Part shown: positions 8,130-13,853 of the stretch, piece after piece
How positions within the stretch are numbered: position 1 is the stretch's first letter
How the letters are laid out: the number at the start of each line of letters is the position of its first letter
DNA from: Dehalococcoidia bacterium UBA1141
GTDB taxonomy: Bacteria > Chloroflexota > Dehalococcoidia > Lucifugimonadales > UBA3495
DNA: 14,159 nucleotides
NCBI GenBank assembly: GCA_002311385.1
Contig: DCAE01000094.1
Location: forward strand, 41,437-55,595
Direction: 5' to 3'
The notes under the pieces: generated by a model
Told to the model about the DNA's origin: nothing
The model's input: only the letters and a program-made list of their open reading frames with translations
The model's database searches: none
Program-made: the position numbers and the translations under genes

Positions 8130-8158
8130 ATTTTAGTCTCCGCAACCGGCGGTCTCAA
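8130..8158 (-). promoter_or_regulatory. Promoter of the HpcH/HpaI aldolase gene
   Basis: On the minus strand TTGAGA (-35, plus 8153-8158, 5 of 6 consensus) and TAAAAT (-10, plus 8130-8135, 5 of 6) are separated by exactly 17 nt, with predicted initiation near 8123 and a 62-nt leader. The spacer contains CCGC-5 nt-GCGG, a small inverted repeat that could be an operator. Confidence 0.65.
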
Positions 8159-8239
8159 CTGTTCGATGCCTTGGCCGGAAGCCTCTCAGCCCTGTGGGAC
8201 TGGGCCATTTTGCCATCGCAAGCCAGATATGACAATGGA

Positions 8240-9247
8240 TTAAAACTCATAAAACATATTTTGCAACTGGGCACGGTCTTTCGTGAGCGTCAAGCCAAGC
8301 ATTAGCAGTATCCGGGCTTTTTGAGGCAACAGATTATCACTCACGATAAAGCCTTGCTTATCTTTCTGAGGAGTGGTCACCACCCGGCCAGCAGTGGCCC
8401 TGGAAGCCAACACCACAGGGATTCCTTCCTTCACCGCTTCCTCCGCTGCCCTTGTCATCGCCGGAGGGAATGTCCCCGCCCCAAAACCGGCCAGAATCAA
8501 ACCGTCGGAGCGGTTGTTCCTCACGGCGTCTACTAACAGACCGTCGGCGCCAGCATAGGCGTACACCACGTCCACTCGGGGTAGTGACGTACGGCCAGCC
8601 ACATCGAAAGGCGTGTTGGTAGTGTGCCTCCTGAGAGGAGCCCGGTAGAACACCACCTGACCATCCGAGTCGGCATAGCCCAAGAATCCCAACTCATTTG
8701 GCCGGAATGTTTCGACTCTTAGGGTATTGGCCTTGGTGACGTCCCTGGCGCATTGAATCTCGTTGTTCAACACAGTGAGTACGCCCTTGCCTCCAGCCTC
8801 CGGGCAACTGGCGATTCTGATTGCATCGATCAGATTCGCATCGGCATCCGTTCCAAAGGATGTGGGGGGCCTCATGGCACCGGTCACGACCACCGGTTTG
8901 TCGGATTTTACCGTCAGATGCAGAAAGTAAGCCGTCTCTTCCAAGGTTGCGGTCCCGTGGGTGATTGCCACGCCGGTAACGTCGGTTTCTTGTGTGAAAG
9001 TCTGGTTGATACGCTCCGTCAGGTTCAGCCACTCTGGGGCGCCGATGGCCGTGCTGCCTACGCTGATCAGGTCTTCGCTGCGCACCGTGGCTATCTCGGC
9101 AACCTCCGGTATGCGGTCCAACGACTCCTGAATGGTGAGGTGTTTCCCCAGTTCGGGATACAGGATGTAGTCCATGCGGTTGGGCCCGATCCCGGCGATG
9201 CTGCCCCCGGTGGCGATGATTCTGACGATAGGTTTGGCGCTGGTCAC
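8240..9247 (-). CDS. L-asparaginase-family amidohydrolase, with altered substrate-binding residue
   Basis: The 335-residue protein has the asparaginase/glutaminase fold: ATGGSIAG (12-19) with nucleophile Thr13, the second active-site segment THGTATLEET (96-105) with Thr99, TGAMRPP (122-128), Lys172 in ARDVTKANTLRVETF, and the C-terminal domain with LILAGFGAGTFPP. No signal peptide is present, so it is cytoplasmic. The residue after Thr99 is Ala100 (codon GCA, 8948-8950) where the family has a nearly invariant Asp (E. coli AnsB Asp90), which holds the alpha-amino group of asparagine; the usual Ser-Gln pair near residue 65 is also Ser-Thr. Hydrolase chemistry is probably kept, but asparagine specificity is doubtful. 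The start is GTG (9245-9247) with AGGAGG at 9256-9261, 8 nt away. It is divergent from the phosphoesterase gene. Confidence 0.88.
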   Translation of the reverse strand: MTSAKPIVRIIATGGSIAGIGPNRMDYILYPELGKHLTIQESLDRIPEVAEIATVRSEDLISVGSTAIGAPEWLNLTERINQTFTQETDVTGVAITHGTATLEETAYFLHLTVKSDKPVVVTGAMRPPTSFGTDADANLIDAIRIASCPEAGGKGVLTVLNNEIQCARDVTKANTLRVETFRPNELGFLGYADSDGQVVFYRAPLRRHTTNTPFDVAGRTSLPRVDVVYAYAGADGLLVDAVRNNRSDGLILAGFGAGTFPPAMTRAAEEAVKEGIPVVLASRATAGRVVTTPQKDKQGFIVSDNLLPQKARILLMLGLTLTKDRAQLQNMFYEF

Positions 9248-9431
9248 GTCGCTTACCTCCTGCTGGGTGTTCTCTCGGGTTTACCTGTAGGCTGCTTTCA
9301 GACATCCGCTGATCCGCAAAAAGGTGGACCGGGAAGTCCATGCTTAACTACCGCCGCCCATTGTCGTCAATTACTAGGCGACTGGCAACTGTTAGTCCGT
9401 GATGTACGGTGGGATTAAGCCGGTAGGCTTG

Positions 9432-9437
9432 TATAAT
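9432..9437 (+). promoter_or_regulatory. -10 box of the phosphoesterase gene
   Basis: A perfect TATAAT preceded by TTG lies 34 nt before the TTG start at 9471. Initiation near 9444 would exclude the upstream in-frame GTG/ATG at 9399-9404 from the mRNA, which supports the downstream start. No good -35 box is seen. Confidence 0.45.
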
Positions 9438-9470
9438 TGCGAAAGCACAAGAACATGCGAGGCTGACTCG

Positions 9471-10202
9471 TTGCGAGCGCTAATCCTGTCAGACATTCAC
9501 TCGAACCTTGAGGCTCTGACCGCCGTGATAGATGACGCAACGGAGCGCGGTGGCTTCGACAGCTTATGGTGCTTGGGCGATACGGTGGGATACGGACCGG
9601 ACCCTGGTCCGTGCATCAAGCTTTTGCGGCAACACAATGCGTTACCGGTGCTGGGCAACCACGATTACGTGGCCATAGGAAAAGCCAGCGCCGAGGATTT
9701 TAACTATGCGGCCAAAGCGGCGATTGAGTGGACCGCCAACAACCTATCGCCGGAAGATGCCAAGTACCTGTCCGGGCTGCCGACAGTGATAAAGGCGGAG
9801 CCGTTTACTCTGGTTCACGGGACGCTTCGAGACCATGTAAACGAATACTTGCTGGAGCGAGACACTGCGTTGGCGACCTTGGACCTTTTGGAGACTCGCT
9901 ATTGTGCTGTGGGGCACACCCATCTTCCTTTCATCTGCCGGGAAGACGGCAACAAAACTACATTTATTGAGTTCGCCGAAGACAGGGAATACAACTTGGA
10001 TGAAGAACGGTTGATTATCAACCCAGGCAGTGTGGGCCAACCGAGGGACCGGAACCCCCGGCCCAGCTACGCACTCTACGACAGTCTGGAGAGCACCATC
10101 CAGCGCCACCGGGTGGAGTATCGAATTCAGGAAACCCAGGAAAAGATGCGGGACGTCCACCTGCCGGAGTACCTGATCGATCGCCTGAACCAAGGAATTT
10201 AG
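9471..10202 (+). CDS. Calcineurin-like metallophosphoesterase (YfcE/MJ0936-type)
   Basis: A binuclear-metal phosphoesterase of 243 residues. Metal-ligand motifs appear in family order: LILSDIHSN with Asp8 and His10, CLGDTVGYGPDP with Asp37, LGNHD (61-65), VHGT (115-118) and GHTHLPF (148-154), then NPGSVGQPRD (184-193), which is diagnostic of this single-domain group. The first beta strand begins right after the TTG at 9471 (M-R-A-L-I-L-S-D), preceded by GAGG 8 nt away, and the family normally starts 2-4 residues before that strand, so I prefer it to the in-frame GTG at 9399, which would add 24 unconserved residues. Characterised relatives hydrolyse phosphodiesters; the natural substrate here is unknown. 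It stands alone, divergent from the asparaginase and upstream of a tRNA gene. Confidence 0.9.
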   Translation: MRALILSDIHSNLEALTAVIDDATERGGFDSLWCLGDTVGYGPDPGPCIKLLRQHNALPVLGNHDYVAIGKASAEDFNYAAKAAIEWTANNLSPEDAKYLSGLPTVIKAEPFTLVHGTLRDHVNEYLLERDTALATLDLLETRYCAVGHTHLPFICREDGNKTTFIEFAEDREYNLDEERLIINPGSVGQPRDRNPRPSYALYDSLESTIQRHRVEYRIQETQEKMRDVHLPEYLIDRLNQGI

Positions 10203-10310
10203 GCCCAATCTCAGTTCACAGGCTTCCCAGCCGTCGATCATGGACCAGTAGCACAGGCGAGAAACGGCCAATCTCCGGGCGAATCTTCGGTTTTATTCCC
10301 TCAAATTTCC

Positions 10311-10319
10311 TGCTACACT
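10311..10319 (+). promoter_or_regulatory. Extended -10 promoter of tRNA-Lys
   Basis: TGCTACACT is an extended -10 (TGn plus TACACT, 4 of 6), placed so that initiation falls near 10326, about 32 nt before the mature tRNA 5' end. The -35 region is poor, as is usual for extended -10 promoters. Confidence 0.5.
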
Positions 10320-10357
10320 TTTAGCCTGACTCAGACCCGCCTCACCCGGCAGAAGCT

Positions 10358-10433
<76 letters not shown>

Positions 10434-10485
10434 ACATTTAGGCACAAAACCAGTGGAATCAAGTGCAGTATCCAGTGTTCCCAAT

Positions 10486-10527
10486 GGAAATCGACCACAA
10501 ACCGCCCACAAACTGATTTAGAAAAGC
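10486..10527 (+). repeat. Diverged intergenic repeat, copy 2
   Basis: Partner of 5680-5718: it shares GGAAAT, CAAACCGCC, GATTTA and AAAAGC in the same order and spacing, allowing small gaps. It lies 53 nt after the tRNA-Lys 3' end, before a hypothetical gene. Evidence is by-eye alignment only. Confidence 0.25.
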
Positions 10528-10592
10528 ATGGTAAAAGCATCCCACCTGGGTATGTTCCTGTCTATGTCAGTATTGGGATTAGCGTAGCTGGA

Positions 10593-11087
10593 TTGAATCT
10601 CGAAATTTCAGCGTGGGGATGGTATGTAGTGGCCTCGGGTCTCGCCGGAGTGTGGATTGCTTTCTGCTTATACATCCGGTTTCGCAAAGGCCGCCTAGAA
10701 GTTTGGCTACAGTTTTGGGGAGTCCACATTCATCCAACCATGAACAACCATTTTGTGTGGATGATTGGTCTGATCCTCACGAACAGGTCAGATGATGCCC
10801 CAGTCAGTATCAAAGAGGTCCGCCTGCGGGTTGACCGAGAAACGGCGAAAAACCATGTCTTCTTCCTTGATAGCCCATCAGCGTCATCATTCGGTATTCC
10901 GGAGAGCGAAATAGAGCGTAATGCCTATTTGGCTCCACAGCAGTCAATCACTGGAAAGATGATGTTTATTGACCCCATCGGCCCCGCCTTCGAACAAGGG
11001 GCAACGCTGACCATAACAGACTCACAGGACGTAGTTCATAGAATCAATAATCGATACGCGTCAAATCCTGATCCCGCCGCACCCTGA
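10593..11087 (+). CDS. Hypothetical protein with one N-terminal membrane helix
   Basis: I do not recognise this 164-residue protein. It has one strong transmembrane segment (about residues 8-28, WGWYVVASGLAGVWIAF then CLY) ended by the basic RFRKGR, so the C-terminal part is probably cytoplasmic by the positive-inside rule. The rest looks like a small beta-rich domain: HFVWMIGLILTNRS (53-66), VSIKEVRLRVD (71-81), SITGKMMFIDPIG (118-130) and ATLTITDSQ (137-145), reminiscent of extracellular or Ig-like beta sandwiches but not assignable. The start is a TTG with no clear Shine-Dalgarno; the frame is open further upstream but without an ATG, GTG or better TTG. Its last 44 bp overlap the end of the convergent minus-strand gene. 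Coding is likely but not certain. Confidence 0.6.
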   Translation: MNLEISAWGWYVVASGLAGVWIAFCLYIRFRKGRLEVWLQFWGVHIHPTMNNHFVWMIGLILTNRSDDAPVSIKEVRLRVDRETAKNHVFFLDSPSASSFGIPESEIERNAYLAPQQSITGKMMFIDPIGPAFEQGATLTITDSQDVVHRINNRYASNPDPAAP

Positions 11088-11697
11088 CCCAAGTCCCGTC
11101 GTCAAGAGAAATCGACAAAGTAATTATTGCAGCCAGTTTCATCCGCAATTTGATCTTGGGATAGCTCTTGATTGTTGGTTCGCCCAATGCTTTCGCTTTA
11201 ACGAGCAACTCATCATGGACCGGAATAGACCTAAGTTTGACCCAATTCCAGACAAATTCGCTCGTTTGGTCTAAGGCTTTAACGATATCCGTGGGTGGAG
11301 CATTGGCAAAATCCGCAAGATTGGCCACCGTCCACTCGCCATCCTCAGAAATCATGATTCCGGCCTCTGATTGTTCCAACCCGTTAACAGAATAAGCGGT
11401 ATGTTCGTTGCGGAGTGTGAGTAAATAATCATGCATTTTCAGTGCGTCCGGTTGACCATCAAACACCTCTTCTTTGTTTAGACGCGATCTTCTGCCCGTA
11501 GCAAAACAACGTGAGTAGGCCTCAATCGCTCCAGTCCAGAGGCAGCGAGGCAATACTGGGTCATTCTGGATACCGTCGCGATATTTGAGAAGCCGCTTGC
11601 TTGCAAGTCCGACAAATTGGACATCGGACATAATTAGCCAAGCATCACTATTAGTCTTCGCCTCTTCGAAATCGACTCGGTATGCATCGACTTCCAA
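11044..11697 (-). CDS. Hypothetical 217-residue protein; true start probably upstream at an ATA codon
   Basis: I cannot name this soluble, mostly helical-looking protein. A notable stretch is a Trp/Glu-rich CLWTGAIEAYSRCFATGRR (52-70) followed by MHDYLLTLRNEHTAYSV (88-104). The C-terminus SLDDGTWVRVRRDQDL (197-212) recurs in the decayed frame at 12082-12261. The TTG at 11695-11697 has no nearby ribosome-binding site. The only good one, AGAGGT (plus 11745-11750), sits 8 nt before an in-frame ATA (plus 11734-11736) that would add 13 residues (PREVIKTDGGRD after the initiator). The gene may use ATA, may have lost ATG by point mutation, or may carry a sequencing error. Its 3' end overlaps the convergent membrane-protein gene by 44 bp. 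Confidence 0.65.
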   Translation of the reverse strand: MEVDAYRVDFEEAKTNSDAWLIMSDVQFVGLASKRLLKYRDGIQNDPVLPRCLWTGAIEAYSRCFATGRRSRLNKEEVFDGQPDALKMHDYLLTLRNEHTAYSVNGLEQSEAGIMISEDGEWTVANLADFANAPPTDIVKALDQTSEFVWNWVKLRSIPVHDELLVKAKALGEPTIKSYPKIKLRMKLAAIITLSISLDDGTWVRVRRDQDLTRIDY

Positions 11698-11862
11698 ATC
11701 TCTACCACCGTCGGTTTTGATTACTTCTCGTGGTATTTCTAGTTACCTCTACATTTATGACCTAATTGAGAACGGCAGGTTGGAATTCTTTCCGACAAGC
11801 GACATTTGGTAGAATTCATCCCAGTTGAACCGGCATAACATATTAGCAAGGAGATGATGAGT

Positions 11863-12063
11863 ATGGATATCAGCTCGCTGAAAATACTAGTTGCTCGACT
11901 GTTAGGCGTGGCTTGCATCGCCCTGGGAATCATCGGGTTGATTGTTGGTTTCACCGACAGCATTTGGAAGCTTGGAGTGCTGGGTTGGTTTACCGGCGGC
12001 ACGCTGTTGGGTGTAGTGGCGCTAATACTAATGATGGACGAGCGCTTGGCTAAGTTGAAGTGA
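11863..12063 (+). CDS. Small two-helix membrane protein (66 residues)
   Basis: The product has two hydrophobic helices, about residues 8-30 (LVARLLGVACIALGIIGLIV) and 36-57 (KLGVLGWFTGGTLLGVVALI), a short polar turn and a charged tail DERLAKLK. The function is not recognisable; it resembles generic small integral membrane proteins found in many genomes. AAGGAG at 11848-11853 decides the start: ATG at 11863 is 9 nt away, whereas ATG at 11854 and 11857 are 0 and 3 nt away and cannot be used with it. It stands alone between two minus-strand coding regions. Confidence 0.7.
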   Translation: MDISSLKILVARLLGVACIALGIIGLIVGFTDSIWKLGVLGWFTGGTLLGVVALILMMDERLAKLK

Positions 12064-12081
12064 CGGATTCTAATTCCATGG

Positions 12082-12261
12082 TCAGAGCATCACTTGGTCC
12101 TGCCGCACCGTGACCTACATACCATCGTCCAAGGTCACCTTAAACCCGTGAGCTAACTCATTGGGGAAGTCCACCGTTTTCTGAATCTCCTGGGCCTCTA
12201 CGGTTCCTGTTCGGACTCGGAGGGTTCCAGCATTTTGTTTGAGGTAGATTAGCACAGACAT
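12082..12261 (-). pseudogene. Decayed small gene with nonsense codon, sharing a C-terminal motif with the 217-residue protein
   Basis: From ATG (12259-12261) the frame reads MSVLIYLKQNAGTLRVR and on through FPNELAHGFKVTLDDGM, then meets TAG (12115-12117) after 48 codons. Past the TAG the same frame continues VTVRQDQVML and stops at 12082. The LDDG.x.V.VRxDQ pattern matches LDDGTWVRVRRDQ at the end of the 11044-11697 protein, where the position of the stop is Trp, so a TGG to TAG change is the simple explanation. The ATG overlaps the end of another frame (stop 12249-12251), as in translational coupling. The product is unidentified. It could instead be a genuine 48-residue protein. Confidence 0.45.
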
Positions 12262-12357
12262 TTTCGCAGCTGGTCGACTACGGCTTGGGCTTCTCCCTGT
12301 TGGAGCGTCCCGGTCTACGGCGATAGCCGCCCCATCAATTTCCGGAGCTACAAGACG
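12249..12357 (-). pseudogene. Fragment of an unidentified gene, frameshifted
   Basis: Two minus-strand frames look like consecutive parts of one C-terminus: RLVAPEIDGAAIAVDRDA (from 12357) and then, in another frame, LQQGEAQAVVDQLRKCLC ending with TAA at 12249-12251. Joining them needs one frameshift near 12303. The end overlaps the ATG of the next frame by 11 nt, suggesting the two were once a coupled pair. I cannot name the family, and no start codon remains. Confidence 0.35.
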
Positions 12358-12709
12358 TTAACAGCGCTATGCCTCGGTTATCTGCGTAGCAGATGGAGTA
12401 CCTTTTTTCATTAATCGTGAAGACTACCAGTATCGCCGGCAGAATCAATATACATTTTATGGCGAAAGGAAGAGCATACGTCCCTGTTATATCGAAAAAA
12501 TACCCGGTTAACAAAACATGCGTAAGGCACGAAATGCACCAATAGCACCGAGGTTGAGATTCCGTCGACGAAATAAGCCGTAGTCACCACATGGGCCAAG
12601 AGCGAATTGAGTCTAGCCATCGTTCAGCTAGCAATGGCCCACTGGGAATTTCTGAGGAAGGCTGGGACGCTTTGTGCGAATGCTCGTGTTCTACTTGCTT
12701 AGAATCACC
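12335..12709 (-). pseudogene. Remnant of an MFS transporter (monocarboxylate/OFA-like), deleted and frameshifted
   Basis: Three minus-strand frame segments read like parts of one MFS carrier. From 12709 a loop-type stretch ends in ERWLDSIRSWPMW; one base is then missing near 12593 and the adjacent frame gives VTTAYFVDGISTSVLLVHFVPY, typical of MFS helix 7. Around 12520 the frame changes again to LLTGYFFDITGTYALPFAIK and ILILPAILVVFTINEKR, typical of helices 11-12 and the C-terminus, ending at TGA (12335-12337). The helices between 7 and 11 are absent, so an internal deletion as well as two frame breaks must be assumed. The N-terminal half is gone. The gene is non-functional if the sequence is right. 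Confidence 0.6.
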
Positions 12710-12855
12710 TTAGCCTTCCCCTTCCCTGGCCCCTAGCACCGCGTCTGCCCTGACCCGTGGTTCGGATTTCCATATGTTATCGTACCGTTGTGCCAAGGCT
12801 GAATCGTGCGAAAAGCACTGGATTCCCTCTGGGCAATATCGGATAAGGAGTACTA
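12710..12855. other. Intergenic stretch between the MFS remnant and the isomerase-like pseudogene
   Basis: Nothing codes convincingly here. It begins with a pyrimidine-rich run on the plus strand (about 12712-12732, CCTTCCCCTTCCCTGGCCCC type) and ends with the ribosome-binding site AAGGAG (12845-12850) of the following gene. No clear promoter is visible. Confidence 0.4.
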
Positions 12856-13117
12856 GTGCGTTTTATAAACAAAAAAAAAGACTTTTAAGGCACCGCCCAC
12901 GGCAGAAGTTCAAGCCCTCATACCAGCCGAGATTGCCAAAGTGAAAGAACTGACCGAACAAGGGCTGATAGCCGCGGTGTACACGGCGGCTGATCTATCA
13001 AGTGTCTGGGTCGTTTGGAATGTTGATTCTCAGGCTGCCTTAGAAGAAACACATAGTACCCTACCGCTGCATCCGTAAATGAATAGCGAGATTACGGTGT
13101 TGGCTGAGGAGATGTAA
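12856..13117 (+). pseudogene. Muconolactone-isomerase-like small protein gene, frameshifted at A9 and with an in-frame stop
   Basis: AAGGAG (12845-12850) lies 5 nt before a GTG that reads MRFINKKK, then hits nine consecutive A (12871-12879) and runs into TAA at 12886. Skipping one A moves to the frame TFKAPPTAEVQALIPAEIAK and on through LTEQGLIAAVYTAADLSSVW, VVWNVDSQAALEETHSTLPL, then HP followed by TAA (13076-13078); the same frame continues MNSEITVLAEEM to TAA at 13115-13117. The pattern (small beta start, LIPAE helix, LPLHP-aromatic-(x)3-E-(V/I)-T-x-L end) fits the muconolactone delta-isomerase-like ferredoxin-fold family of about 90 residues, with the second TAA replacing the usual aromatic residue. 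Two lesions favour a pseudogene; transcript slippage on A9 could repair only the first. Confidence 0.65.
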
Positions 13118-13181
13118 CTCAAATCGAGGCCAGACCGGAACTGTCTCGCTTCGGAGGGCAGCCTAACCTTCCGTGTCGTCG

Positions 13182-13210
13182 TTGACGGTCTCTGGACGCA
13201 GCTTTATAGT
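13182..13210 (+). promoter_or_regulatory. Promoter of the small alpha/beta-barrel protein gene
   Basis: TTGACG (-35, 13182-13187, 5 of 6) and TATAGT (-10, 13205-13210, 5 of 6) with an exact 17-nt spacer form one of the best sigma70-like promoters in the window. Initiation near 13217 leaves a leader of about 78 nt before the preferred ATG at 13295. Confidence 0.65.
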
Positions 13211-13294
13211 TCGCTTTATCCCAGAAGGACCATGACTAAAGAAACCTACCCGACCTGGGATAAGGGGCTAACACGTGTTCTGAGGAGACCGAGA

Positions 13295-13597
13295 ATGTAC
13301 ATGGTGAGAATCGTCTGGAAGTGTGCCCGAGGAAAGGTGCCTGAGTGCTTGGAGGTTGTTAAGGCGGTCAGGGCTTCCTGGGCCAGCGATGGCAATACAA
13401 CGGGCAAAATATACGCGGATTATACGGACCGAATGGATACCATCGCATTTGAGATCGAAGTGGAAAGCCTTGATGAATACTTCAATAATCAGCGTACCAA
13501 TTACAATAAGTTATCGCCCGAGACAGAAGAGTCCGTCAGGCAATTTAATAGCAACTCAGTAGAAGGCAACCGCCAGATCTGGGAGGTCATTCCATAG
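13295..13597 (+). CDS. Small protein, probably dimeric alpha/beta-barrel (ferredoxin-like) fold
   Basis: The 100-residue product begins MYMVRIVWKCARGKVPECLE, a strand-then-helix start, continues with a second strand pair (KIYADYTDRMDTIAFEIEV) and a helix (SLDEYFNNQ), then ends with a longer polar helix and QIWEVIP. That order is the pattern of the dimeric alpha/beta-barrel superfamily (NIPSNAP/EthD/antibiotic-monooxygenase-like), but I cannot assign a subfamily or function. GAGGAG (13282-13287), 7 nt before ATG 13295, sets the start. The in-frame ATG at 13232 would add 21 residues of unlike composition and has a ribosome-binding site only 2-3 nt away. It is preceded by a good promoter and by another small ferredoxin-fold gene that has decayed. 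Confidence 0.72.
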   Translation: MYMVRIVWKCARGKVPECLEVVKAVRASWASDGNTTGKIYADYTDRMDTIAFEIEVESLDEYFNNQRTNYNKLSPETEESVRQFNSNSVEGNRQIWEVIP

Positions 13598-13751
13598 AAT
13601 AATCGAGAGCGCCGTCAATCGCTCGACCTAGGCAGCACTCAATTCGATGATGAAAACACTTCTCCACGAATTTAGCTGGCAATTTGGTTAGCGGGCATCA
13701 AAACTCAGCCAGATAGATGCCGAAAATCGAAGCCCAAAGGTGATTACGTAT

Positions 13752-13767
13752 ATTACACTTGAGTAAT
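13752..13767. repeat. Small inverted repeat in the intergenic region
   Basis: ATTAC (13752-13756) and GTAAT (13763-13767) are perfect inverted copies around a 6-nt centre, with a further ATTAC at 13743-13747. This could be a regulator site upstream of the lipoprotein gene. The 250-nt gap 13598-13847 otherwise shows no coding region and no clear promoter. Confidence 0.25.
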
Positions 13768-13825
13768 GTTCTGGATGGCTATAGCAGCACTTGATTTGAT
13801 GGGAGTCGAGAGTCTGATTAACATC

Positions 13826-13853
13826 AGGATAACTTGAGTAGGATAACTTGAGA
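13826..13853 (+). repeat. 14-bp tandem duplication containing the lipoprotein ribosome-binding site and TTG start
   Basis: AGGATAACTTGAGT (13826-13839) is followed immediately by AGGATAACTTGAGA (13840-13853), 13 of 14 identical. Each copy contains AGGA and a TTG at the same spacing. The second TTG (13848-13850) starts the lipoprotein; the first (13834-13836), 14 nt upstream and out of frame, opens a five-codon frame whose TGA (13849-13851) overlaps the real start. Confidence 0.85.

Noticed and set aside
9295..9380. TTGACG on the minus strand as an asparaginase promoter
   Set aside because: The hexamer at the correct 17-nt distance (TTAAGC) matches the -10 consensus poorly.
8694..9418. Long open frames (215 codons minus, 221 codons plus) across the asparaginase gene and upstream
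   Set aside because: Both are out-of-frame shadows; the asparaginase frame has the catalytic motifs and a strong ribosome-binding site.
9399..9470. Longer start (GTG/ATG at 9399-9404) for the phosphoesterase
   Set aside because: The extra 24 residues precede the first conserved strand, and a TATAAT at 9432-9437 would place the mRNA start downstream of it.
11394..11436. HEPN ribonuclease-type R-x(4-6)-H motif in the 217-residue protein (RNEHTAY, residues 96-102)
   Set aside because: The spacing to the only His is R-x2-H and the position that would fit R-x5-H is Tyr, so a HEPN or abortive-infection claim is not supported.
10593..11697. Toxin-antitoxin or defence pair made of the two overlapping hypothetical genes
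   Set aside because: They are convergent rather than co-transcribed, neither shows a toxin or antitoxin motif, and one has a membrane helix; nothing supports the idea beyond adjacency.
13232..13294. Longer start (ATG 13232) for the small alpha/beta-barrel protein
   Set aside because: Its Shine-Dalgarno is only 2-3 nt away, whereas GAGGAG is ideally spaced for ATG 13295, where the conserved-looking strand begins. It remains possible because the promoter lies upstream of both.
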